Below, piece after piece: positions 1 through 7,240 of a stretch of 25,652 nucleotides of DNA. The DNA is taken from positions 1 through 25,652 of the forward strand of contig JANMDU010000070.1 in assembly GCA_031376455.1 (NCBI GenBank). Reading direction: 5' to 3'. A model generated the notes under the pieces. That model searched no databases. It saw only the letters and a program-made list of their open reading frames with translations, and had not been told where the DNA came from. Position numbers and translations under genes: made by a program. The DNA is from JANMDU01 sp031376455 (lineage in GTDB: Bacteria; Pseudomonadota; Gammaproteobacteria; Burkholderiales; Burkholderiaceae_C). Positions within the stretch are counted from its first letter, which is position 1, and each line of letters begins with the position of its first letter.

Positions 1-89
1 CGGAAAAATCAGTTAGTTTTTTCTGTGGTTTCCGTGTGTTTTTGTGACTTCCGTGTTCCCTCTCCATGCAAACCAATCATCTTCAAAAA

Positions 90-1187
90 TTAAGTGAATT
101 GCTTCAAAAACCGCACATCGCCTTCAAAAAACAACCTCAAATCGTTCACGCCATAGCGCAGCATCGCCAGCCGATCAATGCCTGAACCGAAAGCAAAGCC
201 GATGATCTTCTCGGGGTCGAGACCCATATTGCGCACTACTGTCGGATGCACTTGGCCTGATCCAGCGACCTCTAACCAACGGCCAGAGAGCGGGCCCTTG
301 GAGAACTGAATATCAATTTCTGCGCTAGGCTCGGTAAAGGGGAAATAGCTTGGGCGAAAGCGCATGACCAAACTGTCGTCTTCAAAGAAGGTTTTGCAGA
401 AATTGAGGAAGGTAATTTTCAAATCTTTGAAACTCACGTTCTCGCCCAACCACAAGCCTTCGACTTGATGAAACATGGGCGAATGTGTCGCGTCAGAATC
501 GACACGATAGGTACGACCCGGAGCAATCACACGAATCTCAGGGAAGCTGGAACGACAGCCCTCAGCGGACGATTGTGATGTGCCACCCTCAGCGGGCGCT
601 TGTAATTTTTCAGTATGTTTTTTCGCATGCGCCGTCGCGTAGCGAATCTGCATTGGGCTGGTATGCGTGCGCAAGCAATACGGCTGCGCCTCTTCGTCGT
701 TCATATCGACGTAAAACGTATCCTGCATCGAGCGCGCAGGATGGTTGGGTGGATTGTTCAGCGCAGTGAAGTTGAACCAATCGTTTTCAATCTCTGGGCC
801 ATCAGCCACATCAAAACCCATAGAGCCGAAAATTTGCTCGATGCGATCCCAAGCTTGTGTGATCGGATGCAGGCCGCCCTGCCCGCGCTGGCGGCCAGGC
901 AAGCTCACGTCGAGCGCTTCTGCTTTGAGCTGAATATCAAGTTCTGCATCGGCCAGCGCTTGGCGGCGCGACATCAAAGCGCCTTCCACAGCTTGTTTGG
1001 CCACATTGATCGCTGCGCCGCGTGTCTTTTTCTCTTCCACGGAAAGCGCAGCCATCCCCTTCATCAGCTCTGTGAGCTGGCCTTGCTTGCCCAGAAACTG
1101 CGCTTTGGCGTTTTCTAGCTCCGCAGGCGTGGCAGCAGCGGCAAATGCAGCTTGCGCATTCGATTGAATAGTATCGAGATCGCTCAT
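90..1187 (-). CDS. pheS: Phenylalanine--tRNA ligase alpha subunit
   Basis: PheS charges tRNA-Phe as part of the cytoplasmic alpha2beta2 PheST enzyme. The 365-residue protein has the N-terminal coiled-coil arm and a class II synthetase core. Visible core motifs are APGRTYRVDSDATHSPMFHQ, the FRPSYFPFTEPSAEID block, and the C-terminal GSGIDRLAMLRYG motif 3. I chose the ATG at 1185-1187 (MSDLDTIQ) because it starts a typical PheS N-terminus and has GGAG at about 1200. The open frame continues upstream to 1283, but those residues are the translation of an inverted repeat (1207-1267). An insert of about 20 residues before PEIRVIAPGR contains the direct repeat SAEG and looks lineage-specific. The next gene should be pheT, but the 89 bases left in the window contain no recognisable pheT start. 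Function is sure; the start is very likely. Confidence 0.96.
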   Translation of the reverse strand: MSDLDTIQSNAQAAFAAAATPAELENAKAQFLGKQGQLTELMKGMAALSVEEKKTRGAAINVAKQAVEGALMSRRQALADAELDIQLKAEALDVSLPGRQRGQGGLHPITQAWDRIEQIFGSMGFDVADGPEIENDWFNFTALNNPPNHPARSMQDTFYVDMNDEEAQPYCLRTHTSPMQIRYATAHAKKHTEKLQAPAEGGTSQSSAEGCRSSFPEIRVIAPGRTYRVDSDATHSPMFHQVEGLWLGENVSFKDLKITFLNFCKTFFEDDSLVMRFRPSYFPFTEPSAEIDIQFSKGPLSGRWLEVAGSGQVHPTVVRNMGLDPEKIIGFAFGSGIDRLAMLRYGVNDLRLFFEGDVRFLKQFT

Positions 1188-1206
1188 AAATACAATTTCT
1201 CCAATC

Positions 1207-1267
1207 CGTTCGCCCTGAGCCTGTCGAAGGATCCGGCTTGAGGCTTCGATAAGCTCAGCCCGAACGG
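1207..1267. repeat. Inverted repeat of the CTGTCGAAG type in the pheS leader
   Basis: Two arms of about 23 bases (1207-1229 and 1244-1267) are imperfect reverse complements around the cores CTGTCGAAG and CTTCGATAAG, separated by a 14-base loop. The end words CGTTCGCCCTGAG and CTCAGCCCGAACGG match a short palindromic repeat scattered through many proteobacterial genomes. It lies between the pheS ribosome binding site and the hairpin at 1296-1328. It is read through by the upstream extension of the pheS frame, giving residues such as PVRAELIEASS. A related, degraded copy lies in ygiQ at 12595-12649. Confidence 0.85.
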
Positions 1268-1295
1268 GGGTAGTTGATACCATTTCAAAACAAGA

Positions 1296-1328
1296 AAGGG
1301 CTAGTGCCGAAATGCGGCTCTAGCCCTT
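1296..1328 (-). terminator. Hairpin with T-rich tail between rplT and pheS (terminator or attenuator)
   Basis: AAGGGCTAG (1296-1304) pairs with CTAGCCCTT (1320-1328), and GCCG (1306-1309) with CGGC (1315-1318), around a 5-base loop. On the minus strand the stem is followed by TTTCTTGTTTT, as in an intrinsic terminator. It sits downstream of rplT and about 110 bases before the pheS start, so it could end the ribosomal-protein transcript or attenuate pheS. I see no leader peptide rich in Phe codons, so classical pheST attenuation is not supported. Confidence 0.55.
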
Positions 1329-1329
1329 G

Positions 1330-1372
1330 ATTTTATTGCAGCAAATGCTACTAATTTCGTAGCATTCTAGCA
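1330..1372 (+). repeat. Partial copy of the ~65-bp dispersed repeat (rplT-pheS gap)
   Basis: The segment TTTATTGCAGCAAATGCTAC followed by TAATTTCGTAGC matches the right half of the dispersed repeat. It includes the 17-base dyad GCTACTAATTTCGTAGC at 1347-1363. The GCCGG half is missing and the terminator-like hairpin stands in its place. Compare the copy at 23280-23344. Confidence 0.6.
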
Positions 1373-1379
1373 AAGTGAA

Positions 1380-1739
1380 TTAAGCTGCGAGCTTAGCTTT
1401 GACTTGATTCACGATGCTGGCAAAACCTGCTGCGTCATGGACTGCCAAGTCAGCGAGGACTTTGCGGTCGATAGCAATGCCACTCTTGCGGATGCCATTG
1501 GCAAATTGGCTGTAGGTCATACCGAGGCCGCGCACTGCTGCGTTGATACGCGCAATCCACAACTGGCGGAACACGCGCTTTTTGGTGCGGCGATCACGGT
1601 AGGCATACTGGCCTGCCTTCATCACCGCTTCTTTTGCGATGCGGAAGACGTTACCACGGCGACCGCGGAAGCCCTTGGCGAGCTTTAGAACTTTTTTGTG
1701 ACGGGCACGGGCCGTAACACCACGTTTAACGCGAGGCAT
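1380..1739 (-). CDS. rplT: 50S ribosomal protein L20
   Basis: L20 binds 23S rRNA early in large-subunit assembly. The 119-residue protein is full length and shows the family start MPRVKRGVTARARHKKVLKLAKG, cut here to its key residues P2, R3 and K5, the GRRGNVFR segment, and the conserved central stretch RDRRTKKRVFRQLWIARIN. It lies 22 bases downstream of rpmI, with GGAGAAA at 1744-1750 as a clear ribosome binding site. In other bacteria L20 represses its own operon by binding the mRNA leader; I could not identify such a site here. Confidence 0.98.
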   Translation of the reverse strand: MPRVKRGVTARARHKKVLKLAKGFRGRRGNVFRIAKEAVMKAGQYAYRDRRTKKRVFRQLWIARINAAVRGLGMTYSQFANGIRKSGIAIDRKVLADLAVHDAAGFASIVNQVKAKLAA

Positions 1740-1761
1740 ATTATTTCTCCTTTAAACGTGA

Positions 1762-1968
1762 TTAACAGACACCCATGCCGGGCAACATTTGTTTGACGTG
1801 ACCCATATTGGTCTCGTGAACAGCTGTTGGGCCGCGCAGATGGCGTTTGTTTTTGGTGGTTTTCTTGGTCAGGATGTGGCGTTTAAACGCTTGGCCGCGC
1901 TTAACCGTACCACCTGGGCGAACGCGAAAACGTTTTTTCGCGCTGCTCTTGGTCTTCATTTTGGGCAT
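1762..1968 (-). CDS. rpmI: 50S ribosomal protein L35
   Basis: L35 is a small basic protein of the large ribosomal subunit. The 68-residue product begins MPKMKTKSSAKKRFRVRPGG and carries the RGQAFKRHILTKK block, as in the family, and has normal length. A CGGAG ribosome binding site lies 7 to 11 bases before the ATG (1975-1979). It forms an operon with rplT. Bacteria usually have infC directly upstream, but here the next gene in the same direction is ntrC, with a 202-base gap. Confidence 0.97.
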   Translation of the reverse strand: MPKMKTKSSAKKRFRVRPGGTVKRGQAFKRHILTKKTTKNKRHLRGPTAVHETNMGHVKQMLPGMGVC

Positions 1969-2119
1969 GATTGCTCCGAGATTTCAGTTTTATAACCTTC
2001 GAGGCGTATTTGTTTCCGCTCTTTTCGAGCTTTAACAAATCCTTGTATGGCCTGCGTCAGTCTTGTTTCTTGACAAAATCTCAATACGCAGTGCGTATGA
2101 AATTTGTGCCAAGCCTTTG

Positions 2120-2149
2120 ATTTTACTCGATATTTAGCGCTTTTGGCAA
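2120..2149 (-). promoter_or_regulatory. Candidate sigma-70 promoter for rpmI-rplT
   Basis: On the minus strand TTGCCA (2144-2149) and TAAAAT (2120-2125) are 18 bases apart. Transcription from here would give a leader of about 140 bases before rpmI. The ntrC-rpmI gap (1969-2170) contains no convincing gene, only this promoter candidate and a small GCTC/GAGC hairpin near 2018-2030. A 67-codon open frame there overlaps rpmI and resembles nothing I know. Confidence 0.4.
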
Positions 2150-2170
2150 TGAGCGCCATGCAAATTTGCT

Positions 2171-3751
2171 CTACTCTAAACCCAATTCTTGGATTTTCCG
2201 GGTGATCGTGTTGCGACCAATGCCCAGCTTGACGGCGGCTTCAATTCGGCGACCTCGGGTTGTGGACAGCGCAGCTTGAATCAAACGGCGCTCGAAGCGG
2301 CGGGTTAGCTCATCCCAAGTTGTGCCCTCTTGTTTGGCGAGAAGTTGCATCGCTTCAAGTTCCAGGGCGCTTTCCCAATCGACGGCGTGCAAAGTCGCAG
2401 CTCCTAAAGCTGATGGTGCAGAAGACTCTGAGCTGTGCGTTGCGGCATGTTCTGACGGCTTTTCAGACGAAAAATCAATCACGACCGGCGTAGAATTTGC
2501 GCGGACTGCTATTGAATTGATAGCTTTTGTTGCAACAACCGGATGATCTGATAAAACGTCATTCAAGGCACTGTCCAACACCTCAGGCGGCAAATCTTTC
2601 ACATCAATCGTCTGCGCCGGTGCCATCACCGTGAGCCAATGGCACATGTTCTCTAACTGGCGCACATTGCCAGGAAAATCAAATTCACTTACTTTAGCGA
2701 GTGCTTTGGCTGAGATGCGCTTGGGCTCAGCGCCAAGCTGCTTGGCGCTGACTTGAAGGAAATGCTTGACCAAATCCGAGATGTCTTCGCGTCGCTCGCG
2801 CAAGGCTGGCAAGCGCAGGCGGATCACATTCAGGCGGTGAAACAGATCTTCCCGAAAGCTGCCGTCTTTGACACGTTGCTCTAAATGCTGGTGTGTGGCG
2901 GCGATCACACGCACATTGGATTTGACGGGGCTGTGGCCGCCGACGCGATAAAAGTGTCCGTCACTCAAGACCCGCAGCAGACGCGTTTGCAAATCGAAGG
3001 GCATATCGCCAATTTCATCCAGAAAGAGCGTTCCGCCATCGGCTTGTTCGAAGCGGCCACGTCGCATGGTTTGTGCGCCGGTGAATGCGCCTCTCTCATG
3101 ACCAAAAAGCTCAGATTCGAGCAAGTCTTTCGGGATGGCGGCCGTGTTTATCGCAATAAACGAAGCTTGCGCACGCGGCGAATGTTTATGAAGCGCGCGG
3201 GCTACGAGCTCTTTGCCTGAACCGGATTCGCCTGTGATCAGCACGGTGACGTTGCTTTGGCTGAGTTTGCCAATGGCGCGAAACACATCTTGCATCGCGG
3301 GCGCTTGGCCCAGCATCTCTTGCGCCGAGCCTTGTTTGGAGGCATCGAGCACCACTTCCTCACGCTGGCTTTCATCGACCGCACGGCGAATCAACTCAAC
3401 CGCTTTTGACACATCAAAGGGCTTGGGTAAATACTCAAAAGCCCCCTTTTGAAACGCACTCACCGCGCTGTCTAAATCAGAGAACGCCGTCATTATGATG
3501 ATTGGCAAGCTTGGCGCAAGCTCTTTGATCTTGGCGATCAAATCCAGCCCGGAACCGCCCGGCATACGAATATCACTGACCAGCACCTGAGGTAGCGACT
3601 CTTCAGAATCCTCGGCGCAGGCCTCTTTCAATGCGGCGAGCACATCGCGCGGGTTGGTGAAGCTGCGCGTGGGCAAATCTTCGCGTGCCAAGGCCTTTTC
3701 CAACACAAAGCGGATCGATTGATCGTCGTCAACAATCCAAATGGGTTTCAT
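2171..3751 (-). CDS. ntrC: Nitrogen regulation response regulator NtrC (sigma-54 activator)
   Basis: NtrC, phosphorylated by NtrB under nitrogen limitation, activates sigma-54 promoters such as that of glnA. The 526-residue protein has three domains. The receiver (1-125) has acidic D9/D10, phospho-acceptor D60 in LVSDIRMPGGSG, and K110. The AAA+ domain has Walker A GESGSGKE (173-180), the sigma-54 contact motif GAFTGA (220-225) and Walker B LFLDEI (241-246). The C-terminal Fis-type helix-turn-helix ends GIGRNTITRKIQELGLE. The receiver has a few extra residues before D60 (D54 in enteric NtrC). The linker at about 390-470 is long and low in complexity, and residues 399-415 are encoded by a copy of the dispersed repeat. 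It follows ntrB after 29 bases. Identification is secure. Confidence 0.97.
   Translation of the reverse strand: MKPIWIVDDDQSIRFVLEKALAREDLPTRSFTNPRDVLAALKEACAEDSEESLPQVLVSDIRMPGGSGLDLIAKIKELAPSLPIIIMTAFSDLDSAVSAFQKGAFEYLPKPFDVSKAVELIRRAVDESQREEVVLDASKQGSAQEMLGQAPAMQDVFRAIGKLSQSNVTVLITGESGSGKELVARALHKHSPRAQASFIAINTAAIPKDLLESELFGHERGAFTGAQTMRRGRFEQADGGTLFLDEIGDMPFDLQTRLLRVLSDGHFYRVGGHSPVKSNVRVIAATHQHLEQRVKDGSFREDLFHRLNVIRLRLPALRERREDISDLVKHFLQVSAKQLGAEPKRISAKALAKVSEFDFPGNVRQLENMCHWLTVMAPAQTIDVKDLPPEVLDSALNDVLSDHPVVATKAINSIAVRANSTPVVIDFSSEKPSEHAATHSSESSAPSALGAATLHAVDWESALELEAMQLLAKQEGTTWDELTRRFERRLIQAALSTTRGRRIEAAVKLGIGRNTITRKIQELGLE
2507..2556 (-). repeat. Degenerate copy of the dispersed repeat inside the ntrC linker
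   Basis: The plus strand reads GCTATTGAATTGATAGC then TTTTGTTGCAACAACCGG, matching the dyad head, the central block and the CCGG core of the dispersed repeat. It is translated on the opposite strand as NtrC residues 399-415, in the linker between the AAA+ and DNA-binding domains. The match is weaker than for the other copies. Confidence 0.5.
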
Positions 3752-3780
3752 GCGCTGTGGGCTTTCAAATCTTCAAATAT

Positions 3781-4872
3781 TCAGGGCAACGGAATCATTA
3801 GGGTGAATACCGTTCTTCCGGGCTGGCTGTCTACCTCAATCAAGCCTTCGTGCTGTTGCACAAAAGTTTGAGCGAGGGTGAGCCCCAGACCTGAGCCACC
3901 TTCTCTGCCGCTCACCAGCGGGTAAAAGATGCGATCTTTGATCTCGGGCGGGATGCCAGGCCCGTTGTCTTCAATATGCAATTCCAGTGCCAACCTGTGG
4001 CGGCGCTTGCTAGTTGTGATTTGGCGCGCAATGCGGGTTTTGAAGACGATTCGCGCATCACCGGCCTCCATGCGATCAGGCAAGACCTGCGCTGCATTAC
4101 GGGCGATGTTGAGCACAGTTTGAATCAGTTGCTCTTTATCGCCCCGAAAATCGGGAATCGAGATGTCGTAATCGCGAATGACTTTGAGGCCTCGCGGAAA
4201 CTCCGCCACGATCAGCGTGCGCACCCGCTCGCACACTTCGTGGATATTCACATCACCAATCTCGCGCGCCTTGCGATGTGGCTCCAGCAAGCGATCCACA
4301 AGCGTCTGCAAGCGATCCGCTTCGTGGATGATGACTTGCGTGTATTCGGTGAGGCTTTTAGCCTTTTCGGTGCCTTCGAGCTCCATTTGCAACAGTTGCG
4401 CTGAGCCTCTGATGCCGCCCAATGGATTTTTGATCTCGTGCGCGAGATTGCGAATCAGTTCTTTATTGGCCAACGCTTGGGTGGCGTTGCGCTCTTCTCG
4501 GTCTTGCTTGGCCTGTTGCTCTTGGGGCAGCATCTCAACGATGACTTCTTGCGTGTTCTCCGTTTGCGTGATGATCACATGCACTGGAATCGGCTCGGAG
4601 GCGAGAGCCGCGCCCGTGTGGCTGTGTTTGGGCAAGAGCAGCGCGTCGTAGCGCAGCGAGGCAAACGCGTTGGCAGCAACGCCATTCAGGGCAGAAATCA
4701 GCTCGTGCGGCTGGGCAAAATCTTGCGCCAAATCACTGCCTTCAATGGCGCGGCGAGACGCACTTAATGCATCTTCCAAAGCGGCATTGGCATAAATGAC
4801 CCGACATCTCGAATCCACCACCGCCACGAGGCTGGAGAGCAGATCAAAGGCTTGAAAACGAATTCGCGGCAT
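3781..4872 (-). CDS. ntrB: Nitrogen regulation sensor histidine kinase NtrB
   Basis: NtrB is the cytoplasmic kinase/phosphatase partner of NtrC, controlled by PII. The 363-residue protein has an N-terminal PAS domain (about 8-115; FQAFDLLSSLVAVVDS), then the H-box NLAHEIKNPLGG with phospho-acceptor H145. The ATPase domain has N-box residues near N255/N259, the G1 box DNGPGIP (302-308) and the G2 box GGSGLGL (325-331). It has no membrane segments, as expected for NtrB. The start at 4872 fits the family N-terminus but has no clear ribosome binding site. A terminator hairpin lies only 26 bases upstream, so ntrBC expression may depend on readthrough from the preceding gene. Confidence 0.96.
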   Translation of the reverse strand: MPRIRFQAFDLLSSLVAVVDSRCRVIYANAALEDALSASRRAIEGSDLAQDFAQPHELISALNGVAANAFASLRYDALLLPKHSHTGAALASEPIPVHVIITQTENTQEVIVEMLPQEQQAKQDREERNATQALANKELIRNLAHEIKNPLGGIRGSAQLLQMELEGTEKAKSLTEYTQVIIHEADRLQTLVDRLLEPHRKAREIGDVNIHEVCERVRTLIVAEFPRGLKVIRDYDISIPDFRGDKEQLIQTVLNIARNAAQVLPDRMEAGDARIVFKTRIARQITTSKRRHRLALELHIEDNGPGIPPEIKDRIFYPLVSGREGGSGLGLTLAQTFVQQHEGLIEVDSQPGRTVFTLMIPLP

Positions 4873-4897
4873 GGGGCGCTGGTGCGATGGAAAATAG

Positions 4898-4920
4898 AAA
4901 AAAGGGGCTACGCGAGCCCC
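4898..4920 (-). terminator. Intrinsic terminator between the DUF4124 gene and ntrB
   Basis: On the minus strand GGGGCT and AGCCCC pair around a CGCGT loop and are followed by six T residues (4898-4903). It lies directly after the DUF4124 gene and just before the ntrB start. This is a strong textbook intrinsic terminator. Confidence 0.85.
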
Positions 4921-4942
4921 TCTATGGTAAGCGCCCGGCGGC

Positions 4943-5509
4943 TTATCGCGTGGCCTGCGTGCGGCCTATTTCTCGCTTGATGCCAGCAATATCGCTGTCG
5001 TTGCGGGCAATCTGGGCCTTCATTTCGGCCACGCGCTCCAGATAGAGCTGGTTGTTGCGCATCTCGGTACCACGTCTCTCAGGCTCGCCATTGTTGTATT
5101 CCTTGAGCAGCTCGGCTTGCTTGGCCTCGACTTTTTTCAACTCCGATTCGAGAATGGCACGCGCGTCAGAATCACGGCTGCGTTGCTCTGCGGTATCGAT
5201 GCGGCTTGGAGCAGGCGCGGCGCTGCCGGCTTGCGGCGCATTGGCGACGCGAACATCGGTTGGCGCGCTAGGTGTTCGTGGCTTGGGCGCGGTCACGATG
5301 GTTAAGTTGCCGCCTTCGACCAGTTTGCAACCTTGCTGAGCTGCCGTGGTCGCGTTGTTGGTGTATTCGTTGCCAGCGCAGCGGTAAATACGCTCTTGCG
5401 CTACAGCGCTCATCGCACTCAGTAAACCAAGCGCAGCCACTACAAAAACAGGAGCACTCTGCGCAGATTGGATGCCGGCTACCGGCTGATTTCGTATAAA
5501 AAAGTTCAT
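4943..5509 (-). CDS. DUF4124-type exported protein, coiled-coil C-terminus
   Basis: The 188-residue protein lies between glnA and ntrBC. It has an atypical N-terminal signal: polar residues 1-20, then a hydrophobic stretch ending SAVAQE near residue 38. Next comes ERIYRCAGNEYTNNATTAAQQGCKLVEGG, which shows the Tyr-Arg-Cys and second Cys pattern of the DUF4124 fold common in proteobacterial envelope proteins. After a Pro/Ala-rich linker, residues of about 110-185 are highly charged (ESELKKVEAKQAELLKEY) and likely form a coiled coil. The location is probably periplasmic. The function is unknown; its place beside nitrogen genes is conserved in relatives as far as I recall, but I see nothing linking it to nitrogen sensing. 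Confidence 0.8.
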   Translation of the reverse strand: MNFFIRNQPVAGIQSAQSAPVFVVAALGLLSAMSAVAQERIYRCAGNEYTNNATTAAQQGCKLVEGGNLTIVTAPKPRTPSAPTDVRVANAPQAGSAAPAPSRIDTAEQRSRDSDARAILESELKKVEAKQAELLKEYNNGEPERRGTEMRNNQLYLERVAEMKAQIARNDSDIAGIKREIGRTQATR

Positions 5510-5545
5510 GTCACCGCCTCAATCACATTTTGAGCTAGACGTTGC

Positions 5546-5574
5546 AGTATGAAGCAATTTCTCAAATATCGCAA
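5546..5574 (-). promoter_or_regulatory. Candidate sigma-70 promoter of the DUF4124 gene
   Basis: On the minus strand TTGCGA (5569-5574) and CATACT (5546-5551) are separated by exactly 17 bases, and lie about 35 bases before the start codon. It sits downstream of the glnA terminator, so the DUF4124 gene (and by readthrough ntrBC) may be transcribed independently of glnA. Confidence 0.45.
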
Positions 5575-5605
5575 ATAACTTGTTGTCACGTAAGGATTTA
5601 TTCAT

Positions 5606-5634
5606 AAAAAAAGGACGGCTAACCGTCCTTTTTT
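5606..5634. terminator. Bidirectional intrinsic terminator after glnA
   Basis: GGACGG (5613-5618) and CCGTCC (5623-5628) pair around CTAA, and the stem is flanked by seven A on one side and six T on the other, so it can work on either strand. On the minus strand it ends the glnA transcript, 18 bases after the stop codon. Confidence 0.9.
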
Positions 5635-5651
5635 AGTCACACTGGCATGAA

Positions 5652-7067
5652 TTACAGTGAATAGTACATGTCAAACTCAATCGGATGCGTCGTCATGCGG
5701 AAACGCGTGACTTCTTGCATTTTGAGCTCAATGTAAGCGTCGATCATGCTGTCGGAGAACACGCCGCCTTTGGTCAAGAAGCCGCGGCCTTTGTCCAAAT
5801 AATCGAGCGCTTGATCCAAGCTGTGGCAGACGGTGGGCACTTTTGCATCTTCCTCAGGCGGCAGATGGTAGAGATCCTTCGTGGCGGCTTCGCCAGGATG
5901 GATTTTGTTTTCCACGCCATCCAAGCCAGCCATCAACAAGGCCGCAAAGCCGAGATAAGGGTTCATCAGCGGATCGGGGAAACGTGCTTCGATGCGGCGA
6001 GCTTTATCAGAGGCCACATGAGGAATGCGGATCGAGGCTGAGCGATTGCGTGAGCTGTACGCCAATTTCACAGGCGCTTCAAAGCCAGGCACCAAGCGCT
6101 TGTAGCTGTTCGTGCCGGGGTTGGTGATCGCATTCAGAGCGCGAGCATGCTTGATGATGCCGCCAATGTAGTACAGCGCGAAATCAGACAGGCCTGCATA
6201 GCCATTGCCAGCAAACAAGTTCTTGCCATCTTTCCACACCGATTGGTGAACGTGCATGCCAGAGCCGTTGTCGCCAACGAGAGGCTTGGGCATGAAAGTT
6301 GCGGTTTTGCCGTAAGCATTGGCCACGTTCCACACCACGTATTTCATCAGCTGCGTCCAGTCAGCGCGCTGCACTAGCGTGCTAAAACGTGTGCCGATCT
6401 CGTTTTGGCCAGCGCCGGCGACTTCGTGGTGAAACACTTCCACAGGGATGCCCACAGATTCAAGAATCAGCGACATTTCAGCGCGCATATCTTGCGTGCT
6501 GTCAACGGGAGGCACAGGGAAATAACCGCCTTTAACCGTAGGACGGTGGCCTTTGTTGCCGCCTTCGATTTTCTTGCCGGTGTTCCATGGCGCTTCGTAT
6601 TCATCAACTTTCACGAACGAGCCGCTCATGTCGGAGCCCCAACGGACATCGTCAAAGATGAAGAATTCTGGCTCGGGGCCGAAGTAGGCGGTGTCGCCCA
6701 TGCCGGAGGCTTTGAGGTACGCTTCTGCGCGCTTGGCAATCGAACGTGGATCACGGTCGTAAGCCTTGCCATCACCCGGCTCAAGTACATCGCAACTCAA
6801 AATCATCGTCGTCTCTTCAAAAAACGGGTCGATGTTGGCGGTGTTTGGGTCAGGCATCAACAACATGTCGGAGGCTTCAATGCCCTTCCAACCCGCAATA
6901 GACGAACCGTCAAATGCGTGGCCTTCTTTGAATTTGCCTTCGTCAAAGTGAGAGACGGGCACGGTCACGTGCTGTTCTTTGCCTTTGGTATCGGTGAAAC
7001 GGAAATCAACGAATTTCACTTCGTTTTCTTTCACCATCTTAAGTACGTCTGCGACGGTCTTGGCCAT
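5652..7067 (-). CDS. glnA: Glutamine synthetase, type I
   Basis: GlnA makes glutamine from glutamate, ammonia and ATP and is the main ammonia-assimilation enzyme. The 471-residue protein has the family start MAKTVADVLKMVKEN, the metal and ATP motifs GPEPEFFIFD, NGSGMHVHQS and PGTNSYKRLVPG, and the adenylylation site KDLYHLPPEE (Tyr400), so its activity is probably controlled by GlnE. I chose the ATG at 7065-7067, with AGGAG ten bases before it. The frame stays open to a GTG at 7145, but that GTG overlaps the sigma-54 promoter. It heads the glnA, DUF4124, ntrB, ntrC block and ends at a terminator. Confidence 0.98.
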   Translation of the reverse strand: MAKTVADVLKMVKENEVKFVDFRFTDTKGKEQHVTVPVSHFDEGKFKEGHAFDGSSIAGWKGIEASDMLLMPDPNTANIDPFFEETTMILSCDVLEPGDGKAYDRDPRSIAKRAEAYLKASGMGDTAYFGPEPEFFIFDDVRWGSDMSGSFVKVDEYEAPWNTGKKIEGGNKGHRPTVKGGYFPVPPVDSTQDMRAEMSLILESVGIPVEVFHHEVAGAGQNEIGTRFSTLVQRADWTQLMKYVVWNVANAYGKTATFMPKPLVGDNGSGMHVHQSVWKDGKNLFAGNGYAGLSDFALYYIGGIIKHARALNAITNPGTNSYKRLVPGFEAPVKLAYSSRNRSASIRIPHVASDKARRIEARFPDPLMNPYLGFAALLMAGLDGVENKIHPGEAATKDLYHLPPEEDAKVPTVCHSLDQALDYLDKGRGFLTKGGVFSDSMIDAYIELKMQEVTRFRMTTHPIEFDMYYSL

Positions 7068-7128
7068 CAAATGCTCCTGGTTGGTTGGATGAAAAAACTT
7101 CGAGACTTTGCTCTTGGCTTGTTTTGTA

Positions 7129-7145
7129 TGCAGTTTTTGTGCCAC
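7129..7145 (-). promoter_or_regulatory. Sigma-54 (-24/-12) promoter of glnA
   Basis: The minus strand reads TGGCACAAAAACTGCA: GG (7142-7143), exactly ten bases, then GC (7130-7131). This is the invariant spacing of sigma-54 promoters and matches most of TGGCAC-N5-TTGCA. Transcription would start near 7119, giving a leader of about 50 bases. The two NtrC-type dyads upstream support it. Confidence 0.8.
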
Positions 7146-7240
7146 TAAACAGTGCCAAGTTAGCTTAGCGCGAAACCTCTGATTGTGCGCGATTTTTGAG
7201 TGAACTGTGCTTCAGATTACGCGGCTAATGGGGAACTGAA

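Noticed and set aside
485..1118. Open frames on the plus strand across pheS
   Set aside because: Both are opposite conserved PheS codons and have composition typical of shadow translation (many Arg, His and Cys, no domain).
1188..1283. Longer pheS starting at 1283
   Set aside because: The extra residues are translation of an inverted repeat; the internal ATG gives the normal PheS start with its own GGAG.
1956..2159. 67-codon open frame between ntrC and rpmI, considered as a possible infC remnant
   Set aside because: It overlaps the rpmI start, and the product shows no IF3 motif. The segment is better explained as a leader with a promoter.
4943..5509. DUF4124 protein as a dedicated nitrogen sensor
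   Set aside because: Its position beside glnA and ntrBC is suggestive, but nothing in the sequence indicates ligand binding or signalling, and a terminator separates it from ntrB.
7068..7145. Longer glnA starting at the GTG at 7145
   Set aside because: The extension covers the sigma-54 promoter, adds 26 residues unlike GlnA, and the ATG at 7065-7067 has a good ribosome binding site.
6405..7148. 247-codon open frame antisense to glnA
   Set aside because: It lies wholly opposite the well-conserved glnA gene, its product resembles no family I know, and such long shadows are common opposite biased coding sequence.
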